From: Helianthus annuus
Taxonomy: Eukaryota > Streptophyta > Magnoliopsida > Asterales > Asteraceae
Direction of reading: 5' to 3'
Assembly: GCF_002127325.2 (NCBI RefSeq)
Contig: NC_035435.2
Coordinates: forward strand, 120,647,127 to 120,711,126
DNA: 64,000 nt
The notes under the pieces were generated by a model. The model did not search any database, was not told the origin of the DNA, and saw only the letters and a list, made by a program, of their open reading frames with translations. The translations under genes and the position numbers were made by a program. The first letter of the stretch is position 1. Every line of letters begins with the position of its first letter. Below are positions 34,265-45,642 of the stretch, piece after piece.

Positions 34265-34490
34265 ACCAGTTACACACACGGTTGCTACTCAGATTGCGAG
34301 TCGAAACCTCACAGTCTCGACTCGAGACCACAGACAGCACAAGCCGAGACCATGGTTGCGAGTCCCGTTGCGACTCGTAACCGGACCATGACGAACCGAG
34401 ATCACCATTGCGACTCGTAACCAGCTGTTGCGACTCGAAATCTCCGGTTGCGACTCGAGATCGCCGGTTGCGACTCGAGACCGGCTATAC
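34265..34490 (+). repeat. TTGCGACTCG repeats in the G2 LTR
   Basis: At least seven copies of TTGCGAGTCG/TTGCGACTCG with trailing CGAGACC or GTAACC words; same array at about 41650-41865 in the other LTR. Possibly promoter-proximal elements. Confidence 0.75.
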
Positions 34491-34869
34491 ACAAACACTG
34501 TTTTGGGCCTACACTGTCACGGGCCCAATCTTATGACTGTTATGATATTGGGCTGCTTATTGTCATTGGGCCGGGTAATGATTGGACCGAACACTTAGAT
34601 TGTTTATCGGATTGATGATACATGTACGTGTTTGCCATGATTATACGTGATACAATATACGTGCTATATACGAACCTGACTTGTATAATAACCATGATAG
34701 GACGTGGTTGACCATTTACTAGCTTAACTGTACTCTTTGTGTATCTGCCGAGCAAACCAAGGTGAGTTCACACAGCCAAGGCATGGGATTCCCGGGTTGG
34801 GAATTGGGTTGGATATGTTGAATATGGAATGATTACTCGTACTTACGCATTCTCTAGACTATAGACCAT

Positions 34870-35085
34870 CGTCCTCAGGTAGTCAGGACACGTTACGTAA
34901 AGCCTACGTAACCCAGTATTTGCCATTTGTCTCCCGGGTCGGGAGGACACGTTACGTAAAGCCTACGTAACCCAATACCATCTACTGGCTTCCAGGTCGG
35001 AAGGCCACGCTGCGTAAAACCTACGTAGCCCCCCACGCGTACCACTGTCCTCGGGGAAGGGCACGTCACGTAAAGCCTACGTGAC
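34870..35085 (+). repeat. Four tandem hairpin units in the G2 LTR
   Basis: Hairpins start at 34892, 34951, 35009 and 35065 (spacing 59, 58, 56). Each is an 8-bp stem with a 5-base loop: GTTACGTA/TACGTAAC twice, GCTGCGTA/TACGTAGC and GTCACGTA/TACGTGAC. Each is preceded by a second small hairpin such as CTCCC/GGGAG or CTTCC/GGAAG. The same array is at 42265 onward in the 3' LTR. Three GGGAAGCCCCCAC copies follow at about 35190-35270. Confidence 0.9.
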
Positions 35086-35631
35086 CCTGTACGTTTTTTT
35101 TCCTGTTCACGGTAAAGAAGAACACATGGTCGGAAGTTAGTCTAGTAAGTACCGTTAATGAGAAGCCCTCATTAGCCAGGATAAACATGGGAAGCCCCCA
35201 CCAGTAATATGAACACAAGGTTTGGGAAGCCCCCACCTTTAGTACACACTAGTATGGGAAGCCCCCACTAGCTATACTTATATACTATGTTATGAACTTA
35301 CTTTCTGTGAACTCGCTCAACTAGTTTGTTGATTATTTGCTGCATGCCTTGCAGGACCTTAGGTACACTTGGAGCTTGCACAGGGAGGAGCAGGTCGTTG
35401 TGGGATATGGATCATGAACTTTATCTGAACTTAAAACTATTTTGAGATTATATACTATGCTTCCGCTATTTAAACGATGTTTGGTTTTGGAACATCAATC
35501 ATGTCATGATGATTTACATCGATTACTTTTCTTATTAAATGATATGTTTGATATGATTGATGGCTTGATCCTGGTCAGTCCCGCCCCCAAGCGGTGGTAC
35601 TCCGCGGGTGGATTTTGGGGGTGTGACAGAT

Positions 35632-35645
35632 TGGTATCAGAGCCA
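35632..35645 (+). other. G2 primer binding site
   Basis: TGGTATCAGAGCCA, three bases after the LTR end; complementary to initiator Met tRNA. Confidence 0.9.
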
Positions 35646-35932
35646 TTGGTTATAGAGAACTTGGTTTTAATATGGGAAAACGTTTTTATTAAAACCGGAC
35701 TATAACCAGTACAGTGCTCTCAACGATCCACAACGACGCTTCGCTCCACGTGCAAGACTCGACATCCTAGGTAATAAGGTTTATGTTTATTGCCTGTTTG
35801 CTAGAATTGATAGAACTTTGCTCGCATTACACTTAGATACACATGATACAATAGCATGAGAATCCCTACGTGCTTACACTTTTCTGTCATCGCCCTACTC
35901 GCGAACCATTCTTACGTATGCTACTTATTACA

Positions 35933-38900
35933 ATGAAGATCATGTCTGGACGAATCAACATGACACAAGCCCAGCTAGAGGCTCTCGTCCAAGCTCAAGT
36001 TGCTGCGGCAGTTGCAGCAGCTCAAGCAGGTAGTATATCCTGCAGCATAGGCACACACTAGGATCTTTAGATCCTACATTAACTCTCGTATTTAACTTCG
36101 TCCTATTCGTACACAATAGGTCAAAACGCGCAGCAGCCTGTCTGCACATTCAAGAACTTCATGGACTGTCGTCCAAACTCTTTCAGCGGCACAGAGGGGG
36201 CAGTGGGACTCCTCCATTGGTTTGAAAAGCTAGAATCTGTATTCGAAATGTGCGAGTGCCCTGAGGCTCGCAAGGTCAAGTTTGCCACCGGCACTTTGGA
36301 AGGGATAGCACTGACTTGGTGGAACGCCCAAGTTCAAATCTTAGGGTTGGCAGCTGCTAACGCCACCCCATGGAACGATTTCAAAGAACTCATCAAGCGT
36401 GAGTATTGTACGCGTGAAGATATTCACAAGTTGGAAGACGAGCTGTATAACTTGAAAATGGTTGGGTCAGAGATCGAAGCATATACTAAACGGTCGAATG
36501 AGCTGGCTGTATTGTGCCCAACTATGGTGGACCCTCCATACAAGCGCATTGAGATGTATCTCAAGGGATTGGCGCCAGAAATTCAGAGCCACGTGACGTC
36601 GGCTAATCTCGATAACATCCAGGAAATCCAGCGTCTCGCTCACCGCATCACCGATCAGGCAGTGGATCAGAATAAACTGCCTAAGCGTGTCAACGCTACT
36701 ACTACAGCCACTCCTTCAGCTACTCCTGCTACTACTAGCGAAAGCAAAAGAAAATGGGATGGAGATTCCAGCAGGGGTTCAGCGACTGTTCAGCCACAAG
36801 CTCAGCAGCAGAAGATCGACCACTATCAGAGTCCCAGTCAGCAATCCTCTGGTGGTCACAGACAGAGGAGATATCAGGGTAGTCAACCTAGGTGCCACAA
36901 CTGCAACAGGCATCACCACGGCCCGTGTAACAAGGGTCGTTGTCAAAGGTGCCTCAAGATGGGCCACGAGGCCAAAGACTGTAGGAGCCCTCGTCCTGCG
37001 AATCAGAATCAGCAGCCTCAACAACCAGCTCCACAAAACCAGCAACAGCAGCAGCAGCCACAGCGTGGAAACCGGGGATGTTTCCAGTGTGGGGCTGAAG
37101 GTCATTTTAAACGCGATTGCCCTTAATTGAACCAGAATCGCAACAACAATAATCAGGGCAACGGAAACAACAACGGTGGGAACAACAACAACAACGGCAA
37201 CGAAGCTCGTGGTCGTGCATTCGTACTAGGTCGAGGCGACGCAGTGAACGATCCCGACGTTGTTATGGGTAAGTTTCTCCTCGACAATATTTACGTTACT
37301 GTTTTATTTGATTCGGGTGCGGATACAAGCTATATGTCTGTGAAAATGTGTCAACTGCTAAAACGTGCACCAACACTTCTACCCACCAAACATGTAGTAG
37401 AGTTAGCTAACGGTAAAAGTTTAGAAGCCACGCACGTAGTTCAGGGTTGTAATCTTATCCTAGCTGGTCAAGCTTTCTCTATCGATCTCATTCCCATAGT
37501 ATTGGGTAGTTTCGACGTCGTGATTGGGATGGATTGGCTGTCCCAACACCAGGCAGAAATCTTATGCAGCGAGAAGATTATTCGCATTCCTCGTTCTGGT
37601 CAAGAACCTCTCGTGGTACAAGGCGACAAGAGTGGTGCTGTGGTTGGCATCATCTCTTTCTTGAAGGCTCAGAAATGTTTACAAAAGGGGCACACTGCCA
37701 TTCTGGCACTCGTTACAGACGCATCAGCAAAGGAAAAGAAATTGGAGGATATTCCAATTGTACGTGATTACCCTCAGGTGTTTCCTGAAGACTTACCTGG
37801 CTTACCGCCTCATCGTCAGGTCGAATTTCAAATCGAGCTCGCTCCAGGAGCAGCACCCATAGCTCGCGCACCATATCGTCTAGCTCCATCAGAATTGGAA
37901 GAACTGTCAAAGCAGCTACAAGAGCTCTTGGAAAAGGGTTTCATTCGTCCAAGCTCTTCGCCTTGGGGAGCTCCAGTGCTTTTCGTGAAAAAGAAAGACG
38001 GTACGTTCAGGATGTGTATAGACTACAGGGAACTGAACAAGGTGACGGTGAAGAACCGTTATCCTCTTCCGCGCATGGACGACTTATTCGACCAGTTGCA
38101 AGGGTCGTGTTACTATTCGAAGATAGACTTGAGGTCTGGTTATCATCAGCTGAGAGTTCGGGATGAGGACGTCTCCAAGACAGCCTTCAGAACTCGTTAT
38201 GGCCACTACGAGTTTCTTGTCATGCCGTTTGGGTTAACGAACGCGCCTGCTGTATTTATGGATCTTATGAATAGGGTGTGCAAACCCTACCTTGACAAGT
38301 TCGTCATAGTATTCATCGACGACATTCTGATTTACTCCAAGAGTCAGGAGGAACACGAACAGCATCTTCGCCTTATTTTGGAACTCCTTCGGAAGGAACA
38401 GTTGTACGCCAAGCTTTCTAAATGCGACTTCTGGCTTCGTGAAGTCCACTTCTTAGGCCATGTGGTGAACAAGGATGGGATCCATGTCGATCCATCCAAG
38501 GTAGATTCGATCAGAAACTGGCCTGCACCGCGTACGCCGACAGAAATACGCCAATTCTTGGGTCTGGCAGGCTACTACAGACGGTTTATTAGAGACTTTT
38601 CGAAGATTGCTCAGCCGCTTACGCTACTGACACAGAAGGGTGTTACCTATCGCTGGGGAGAGCCCCAGGAGACTGCTTTTCAGCACCTAAAGGATAGACT
38701 TTGCAGCGCACCTATCCTCTCATTGCCAGAGGGCACAGACGACTTCGTGGTTTATTGTGATGCATCCATTCGGGGACTTGGATGTGTGTTAATGCAGCGC
38801 GACAAGGTTATCGCTTATGCCTCTCGCCAACTCAAGGTTCATGAACGAAACTACACGACGCACGATCTAGAGCTGGGAGCTGTTGTTTTCGCGCTTAAGA

Positions 38901-40669
38901 TATGGCGACACTACCTGTACGGTACCAGGTGCACGATTTACACCGATCACAGGAGTCTCGAGCATATCCTTAAGCAGAAGGATTTGAACATGCGTCAACG
39001 ACGATGGGTCGAGTTACTTAACGATTACGAATGCGCTATCAAGTATCATCCAGGCAAAGCCAATGTTGTGGCTGATGCCCTCAGTCGGAATAACACTTTA
39101 CCTCGGCGCGTGCGAGCGCTACAGCTTACGATTCAGTCAAGCCTTCCAGCACAGATACGAGCTGCTCAGACAGAAGCACTCTAGCCCGAAAACGTCAAGG
39201 CTGAAGCCTTACGCGGCTCACGACAATAGATGGAACAGAAGGCAGACGGCGCCTACTATGTAACGGGGCGTATTTGGGTCCCACTTTATGGCGGTCTACG
39301 CGAACTTGTAATGGACGAAGCACACAAGTCTCGCTACTCGGTACATCCAGGGTCGGATAAAATGTACCACGACATCAGCACTACTTATTGGTGGCCTAGC
39401 ATGAAGGCCCACATCGCTACGTACGTTGGAAAATGTTTGACCTGTGCGAGAGTCAAGGTTGAATATCAGAAGCCAGCTGGTCTACTTCAGCAGCCTAAGA
39501 TACCGCAATGGAAATGGGAAGAAATTTCCATGGATTTTGTTACAGGCTTACCTAGATCCCAGCGTGGGAACGATACGATATGGGTGATCGTGGATCGACT
39601 CACTAAGTCTGCACACTTCCTACCTATAAAGGAAACGGATAAGTTCTCCACACTCGCAGACGTCTATCTTAAAGAAGTTGTTTCAAGGCACGGGGTGCCC
39701 ACATCTATCATTTCGGATCGCGACGCACGATTCACGTCAGAGCTATGGCAAGCGATGCATAAATCTTTTGGCTCACGATTAGACATGAGCACAGCTTATC
39801 ACCCTCAGACGGATGGGCAGTCTGAGCGAACGATTCAAACTCTTGAAGACATGCTTCGGGCATGCGTTATAGACTTCGGCAACGGCTGGGAAAAGCACCT
39901 CCCTTTGGTGGAATTCTCGTATAATAATAGCTATCACACCAGCATTCAAGCCGCTCCATTCGAGGCATTGTACGGGCGTAAATGCCGGTCACCTCTCTGT
40001 TGGGCAGAGGTGGGAGATAGTCAAATCACGGGTCCAGAGATTGTAGTGGACGCCACAGAAAAGATCGCACAGATACGACAACGCATGGCGGCAGCACGCG
40101 ACCGTCAGAAAGCCTACGCGGACAAGCGTAGAAAGCCATTGGAATTTGAGGTCGGGGACCGGGTTTTATTGAAAGTCTCACCCTGGAAGGGTGTGGTTCG
40201 TTTTGGCAAACGGGGCAAACTAAATCCGCGGTACGTCGGACCATTCGAAATCATAGAAAAGATTGGCAAAGTAGCCTACAAGTTGAACCTACCAGCTGAA
40301 CTCGGGGCAGTTCACAATGTCTTTCATGTATCGAACTTAAAGAAGTGCCTATCAGATGAAAACCTCATCATTCCTTTTAAGGAACTCACTATCGACGAGC
40401 GGTTGCAGTTCGTCGAGGAACCAGTTGAAATCACGGACCGGGATGTGAAGGTCCTCAAACACAAGAGAATCCCTCTTGTTCGAGTTCGTTGGAACTCCAA
40501 ACGTGGCCCAGAGTACACCTGGGAACGCGAAGACAGGATGACAGAAAAGTACCCCCAGTTATTCGGGAACAATGCAACCACTACTGAGACTGAAGCTACT
40601 ACTTCGGAATTTCGGGACGAAATTCCAGATCAACGGGGGGAGGATGTGACACCCCAGGAAAATCAGTGA
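35933..40669 (+). pseudogene. G2 gag-pol polyprotein with three nonsense codons
   Basis: It starts at the ATG 35933 (or 35942, MSGRINMTQ) and, after a 90-base intron, continues in one frame from 36120 to the stop at 40667-40669. Only three in-frame stops break it: 37124-37126 (after the last zinc knuckle), 39182-39184 and 39227-39229. Gag has a capsid-like region (36160-36660) and three knuckles (CHNCNRHHHGPC, CQRCLKMGHEAKDC, CFQCGAEGHFKRDC). Next come protease DSGAD near 37312, RT with FIDDILIYS near 38320, RNase H (VYCDAS near 38755) and integrase with its HHCC region and D-D-E. The C-terminus is a chromodomain ([15 protein letters not shown]) that probably guides insertion into heterochromatin. 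All domains are present, so it is recently inactivated or could be mobilised in trans. Confidence 0.9.
36030..36119 (+). other. Putative 90-base intron in G2 gag
   Basis: CAAGCAG|GTAGTA at the donor and ACACAATAG|GTC at the acceptor. Removing it joins the Ala/Gln-rich N-terminus (AAAVAAAQAG) in frame to QNAQQPVCTFKNFMDC. Without splicing the first exon meets TAG at 36059. G1 and G3 show no such interruption. Confidence 0.65.
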
Positions 40670-40745
40670 ACAATACAGTTTACCTAGCTTCCTCAGTGAG
40701 TGCATACCAAATTTCGGGACGAAATTTCCAATTAGTTGGGGATAA
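40606..40745 (+). other. G2 double 3' stem-loop and purine-tract module
   Basis: Stem-loop GGAATTTCG-GGA-CGAAATTCC (40606-40626) is followed by a purine tract ACGGGGGGAGGA and TGTGACACCCC. A second stem-loop AAATTTCG-GGA-CGAAATTT (40709-40727) and TTGGGGATAA then directly precede the LTR. The first copy lies within the last codons of the polyprotein. Confidence 0.8.
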
Positions 40746-43001
40746 TGTGACAACTCGAACTTTAGACCTATCATTGTGTAACATACGTGAACGTGTTATG
40801 ATTTTACAAACTTTGATGCTATTGAATGTTATGATGTTATGTGCCTTATGTGTGTATGTATGTTGTGTGTACACGAACCCAAACCACACACTAAAACCCG
40901 ATTGCACATTATAACCGGTCACACAAGCCCTTTGGGCCACACTTCGAAATCGGACTCCATTAGATAACCGGATGGGCTCGGCCCACTCCCCCACTCGCAA
41001 CACAAAACCGAGTTTAAGGGTTTTGTTTATTGTTTTGCAACACAAACACACACAACCCTACTTGCTCTCTATCTCCCTCTCGTTTGTTTGGAACCCGACG
41101 GCAAGAGCCTCCACAATTCGGATCACCCTCTTTCCTTCTCTAATTCGGTTAGTACTTGTCATGTTTGAAATTGTTTGTGTGTATGTTGATTGTGTTCTTG
41201 TGAATCGACTTCTGTAAATAGTGATCATGATTACATACGTAATAGGTTGCATGAGTGATTTGTTATTTGATCCGTATTGATGTTTGTAACCGGCTGTGAT
41301 GATTCTATTTGCACATGTGTTTTAAGTGGCATGTTAGTATGATGATACGGTTCATAAGTTAATGATGTTCATGGGCTGATTACTGATTGAATTGCCGAGA
41401 ATATGTTGTTAATCGGCTAGGATGCATGATAGTTAAGGATTCGGTATAAGGCTTGTGTGGTATTCCGATTGCATGTGGTTTGAATGGATTGTTACTGTTC
41501 TTAATAATATGAAATTGCTATGAACATGATCTATTGTTGATATGAAACTGTTGATAAATTTCTGTGATTGATCTGATTTCGAAACTGCCTTAGATGTTTG
41601 CTAGAATCACGGATAAGTCAATGCAGGAATTATGGAAACCAGTTACACACACGGTTGCTACTCAGATTGCGAGTCGAAACCTCACAGTCTCGACTCGAGA
41701 CCACAGACAGCACAAGCCGAGACCATGGTTGCGAGTCCCGTTGCGACTCGTAACCGGACCATGACGAACCGAGATCACCATTGCGACTCGTAACCAGCTG
41801 TTGCGACTCGAAATCTCCGGTTGCGACTCGAGATCGCCGGTTGCGACTCGAGACCGGCTATACACAAACACTGTTTTGGGCCTACACTGTCACGGGCCCA
41901 ATCTTATGACTGTTATGATATTGGGCTGCTTATTGTCATTGGGCCGGGTAATGATTGGACCGAACACTTAGATTGTTTATCGGATTGATGATACATGTAC
42001 GTGTTTGCCATGATTATACGTGATACAATATACGTGCTATATACGAACCTGACTTGTATAATAACCATGATAGGACGTGGTTGACCATTTACTAGCTTAA
42101 CTGTACTCTTTGTGTATCTGCCGAGCAAACCAAGGTGAGTTCACACAGCCAAGGCATGGGATTCCCGGGTTGGGAATTGGGTTGGATATGTTGAATATGG
42201 AATGATTACTCGTACTTACGCATTCTCTAGACTATAGACCATCGTCCTCAGGTAGTCAGGACACGTTACGTAAAGCCTACGTAACCCAGTATTTGCCATT
42301 TGTCTCCCGGGTCGGGAGGACACGTTACGTAAAGCCTACGTAACCCAATACCATCTACTGGCTTCCAGGTCGGAAGGCCACGCTGCGTAAAACCTACGTA
42401 GCCCCCCACGCGTACCACTGTCCTCGGGGAAGGGCACGTCACGTAAAGCCTACGTGACCCTGTACGTTTTTTTTCCTGTTCACGGTAAAGAAGAACACAT
42501 GGTCGGAAGTTAGTCTAGTAAGTACCGTTAATGAGAAGCCCTCATTAGCCAGGATAAACATGGGAAGCCCCCACCAGTAATATGAACACAAGGTTTGGGA
42601 AGCCCCCACCTTTAGTACACACTAGTATGGGAAGCCCCCACTAGCTATACTTATACACTATGTTATGAACTTACTTTCTGTGAACTCGCTCAACTAGTTT
42701 GTTGATTATTTGCTGCATGCCTTGCAGGACCTTAGGTACACTTGGAGCTTGCACAGGGAGGAGCAGGTCGTTGTGGGATATGGATCATGAACTTTATCTG
42801 AACTTAAAACTATTTTGAGATTATATACTATGCTTCCGCTATTTAAACGATGTTTGGTTTTGGAACATCAATCATGTCATGATGATTTACATCGATTACT
42901 TTTCTTATTAAATGATATGTTTGATATGATTGATGGCTTGATCCTGGTCAGTCCCGCCCCCAAGCGGTGGTACTCCGCGGTTGGATTTTGGGGGTGTGAC
43001 A
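40746..43001 (+). repeat. 3' LTR of G2
   Basis: Copy of 33413-35628 that keeps the 40-bp segment around 41006-41045 missing from the 5' LTR. It ends at the CGGTT duplication. Confidence 0.95.
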
Positions 43002-43169
43002 CGGTTCGTACGCACGATTAAGCGAAGACCGGATAGAATGTGATTTAGACCCGACAAGTTTGAAGACTTGCTTAATATGGGTTTATTATTCACATTCTGG
43101 ATTTTGAGATAAAACCGTTAAGGTTTGACCCGTTTCGGCCAATTTATGTAAACTTGTTACATAAACCGA

Positions 43170-44210
43170 ACCGAACGCGAAATAAGCGTAACGGGTATCC
43201 GTAAGAGCCATATACAGGTTTCCTAGGTTAATATGCTTCAAATATGTTGTAACATCAGTATGATGTTTTTCATTATGCCCGAGACGAATTTAAACACAAA
43301 CTATGCCCCGTAGGGGTAGTTTGGTCATTTTAAAGGTTGTAAAAGAGTTTAGATGTTTAACTGAGTTACAGGTCTGATGTAAACAGTAAACATACTCAAT
43401 TTAATATGTTATATCAGTAGACTAAAGCACGTATGTGAAACTTATCATTTTTAACCAAACTAGGCCCCGTAGGGGTATTTTGGTAATTTCACATAAGCCG
43501 AAAAGCTCAAAACTGAAGTCTGAGTTTATCAACCTTTGCTTACTGTTAAAATAATATAATTTGCCTCTTATATCAGTAGGTATCAACCCGGGTATGTCCA
43601 ATATGATTTTAAAACATACTATGCGTTAAAAACGCTAATTAAGGCGATTAAGGCCATTTCCGGGTTCGATACTAAAATCTGATATTTTTATTTTTCCAGA
43701 AGGCTTAAAATAATTTATTTATCATATGTGATCAGTAGCAAAAGGTTTGGAGTCGTTTAGATAAGTATAACTCATTTTATGGCCCAAAAGGGCAAAACCG
43801 ACAATTACCGGATTAAGCCTGCGACTATGAGTTATGCTCAGCCTAAAATTGATTAAAAATCTTTAAAATTCCCAAAATAATATATTACATCAGTGGGTAA
43901 AAGATTTGATACCAAAAAGTATGTTTAACTAGGCTATACGCTAATTACGCCATTTTATTATCATAAAGCATTAATTTTGCGATAATGAGCATAACTCTTA
44001 ATCTACAAGTCAAACTGATGTCAAACTTTGCATACAAGTCTATATATCAGTAACTAAGGTTTCTACACTTTTACATATTCATAAACCACGTTTTAAGGTA
44101 ATAAGGGCATAACGGTCAACATATGAGCAATTAACGGAAACATGCATATTAATTGGATAACTAATGAACCAAGGTGTATAATCACAGAGGGTTGTTTTAA
44201 CATGTAACCT
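43170..44210 (-). repeat. 157-159 bp satellite-like array in the G3 3' LTR
   Basis: The word ATCAGTA(G) occurs at 43254, 43413, 43572, 43731, 43889 and 44046, giving steps of 159, 159, 159, 158 and 157. A second anchor (AACTATGCCCCGTAGGGG, AACTAGGCCCCGTAGGGG and weaker copies) follows at the same spacing. The 5' LTR has the same array at 53793, 53952, 54111, 54270, 54427 and 54584. Confidence 0.9.
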
Positions 44211-44785
44211 AGTCCAATTAAAGCTCTGAGGTATTTCTAAAATATGCCTAAACGGGTCAGAACTGAAAGTCAAAGTGAAAGTCAAACTATGTGACTTTCG
44301 GTTCCGAACCGGGTCTAAACAGGAATTTGTCAGGTTGAACATGTTTAGACATGTTCTTACACTTATTACTAAGTTATAACAATGATCCAACAGGTTGTAT
44401 ATGATCTACAATGTTAATTATGCATAAATGGCATTTTAGACTTCCTGTTGACTTTTTAAGTAAAGGTTTGACCCGACTTTTGACCTGGTTAGAGTGATGA
44501 TCAGGGGAAACCCTTTTGAGGTTTTATTACCCACATAAATACCATCTTATATCTACTTTTGATTCGAGAATTGACTGAGCCATTACTTATTAATCTCGAA
44601 GTCAAACCGTAATTACGACGGTTTGACTTTTAGCTAGTAACTAAGCTAAAACTTAATTAAGAAAGGTTAAGTCAACTTACAAGAGTCCTATGCACGAAAT
44701 GTGATCACTTGAGAGCAGACTTGAGCTCCAGAAATGACCAGATTGCTTGAATGAATGTGTGAAGGCCAATGTTGCATATCATGGG

Positions 44786-44795
44786 CTTTATATAG
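44786..44795 (-). promoter_or_regulatory. TATA box in the G3 3' LTR
   Basis: CTATATAAAG on the minus strand (same at 55324-55333). Upstream at about 44969-45005 are two direct copies of CGTCGCGTSACGCTA separated by a C run. Confidence 0.6.
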
Positions 44796-45605
44796 TGGAA
44801 TTTTCACCACAATTTGTTGACACATGGTTCTACTAGTGCCCACAACTGATCAACACTTGTTGCTAGTGCTTAGGGGGTGTCTAGGGGTCAAGAGAAAGGT
44901 GGAAAATCGGACAAAATCGATCAGGTTGCACTTCAGCAGGCAAAACCTAAAAATTTCGGAGCTGGGCACCCGTCGCGTGACGCTACCCCCCGTCGCGTCA
45001 CGCTAGGCCTAGTCTGATCAGCACTTTTGATTTTTTTTGCGATTTGATCCTTGGCTCTTCAAAATTCGATTAGGCACTTGATTCTTGCATTGTAAACCCT
45101 CGAAATTGATCTACAAGGGCCTTAAAACATATACCCACTTTGTTAAGTCCCCGGGTAACTTTATTGTTACCCGAAAATTCCTAACTTTCAGCGTTTACGT
45201 TTTAACTCTTCGCACACGAATTTGATCATAACTTTCTCATACGATAACGAAACTTTACGAAATTTAAATCGTGTGTTCTAGTGAGCATAATTATCGGTTA
45301 CAAAACTTTGGGTTTGTTAAAAGGTCACTCAGAGGTATAATTTAAACATGTTGACACATTTAGTCCCTGTAGTTTGAAATATCTCACTTTTAGCTTCGTA
45401 TGATCCATGATTTATTCGTTTGAAGGTATGAGTATCATGTAGGGTTAATGTACATTATATTTATTCACAGTTGACACTTAGAATACGTATATCCACATAC
45501 TTTCCATGTTTGTCAACTTTAGTCCTTTTATAATATTCTTTCACACGTTTTAAGCATATGACACGTGTCAACATATTATAGGACGTGAATTTTCGAGGTG
45601 TTACA

Positions 45606-45642
45606 TCCTCACCCCCTTAAAATAAATCTCGACCCGAGATTT
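45606..45642 (-). other. G3 polypurine tract and 3' stem-loop
   Basis: On the minus strand, stem AAATCTCG-GGT-CGAGATTT (45642-45624), then ATTTT and the purine tract AAGGGGGTGAGGA abutting the LTR. The pol TAA (45643-45641) is part of the stem. Confidence 0.8.

Larger units (their letters stand above)
33413..35628 (+). repeat. 5' LTR of G2
   Basis: TGTGACAACTCG...GGGGTGTGACA. It differs from the 3' LTR by a 40-bp deletion between two copies of GCAACACAAA, plus a few single bases. Minus-strand frames seen here and in the other LTR are identical repeat translations, not genes. Confidence 0.95.
33413..43001 (+). mobile_element. Ty3/gypsy chromodomain retrotransposon G2, nested in G3
   Basis: Flanked by CGGTT at 33408-33412 and 43002-43006. 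LTRs of 2216 and 2256 bp, primer site, single-frame gag-pol on the plus strand and a chromodomain. The intact target duplication and nearly identical LTRs make it the youngest large insertion here. Only a few nonsense codons break its polyprotein. Confidence 0.95.
32493..45605 (-). repeat. 3' LTR of G3, interrupted by G2
   Basis: The parts are 32493-33412 and 43007-45605. They join exactly into the uninterrupted sequence seen in the other LTR near 53544 once G2 and one CGGTT are removed. The ends are TGTCACACCCC...GTGTTACA. Confidence 0.95.

Noticed and set aside
34870..35280. Regularly spaced repeats that could be mistaken for a CRISPR array
   Set aside because: The units sit inside a plant LTR, the spacers are themselves related hairpins, and the same array is in the second LTR. 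There is no CRISPR context.
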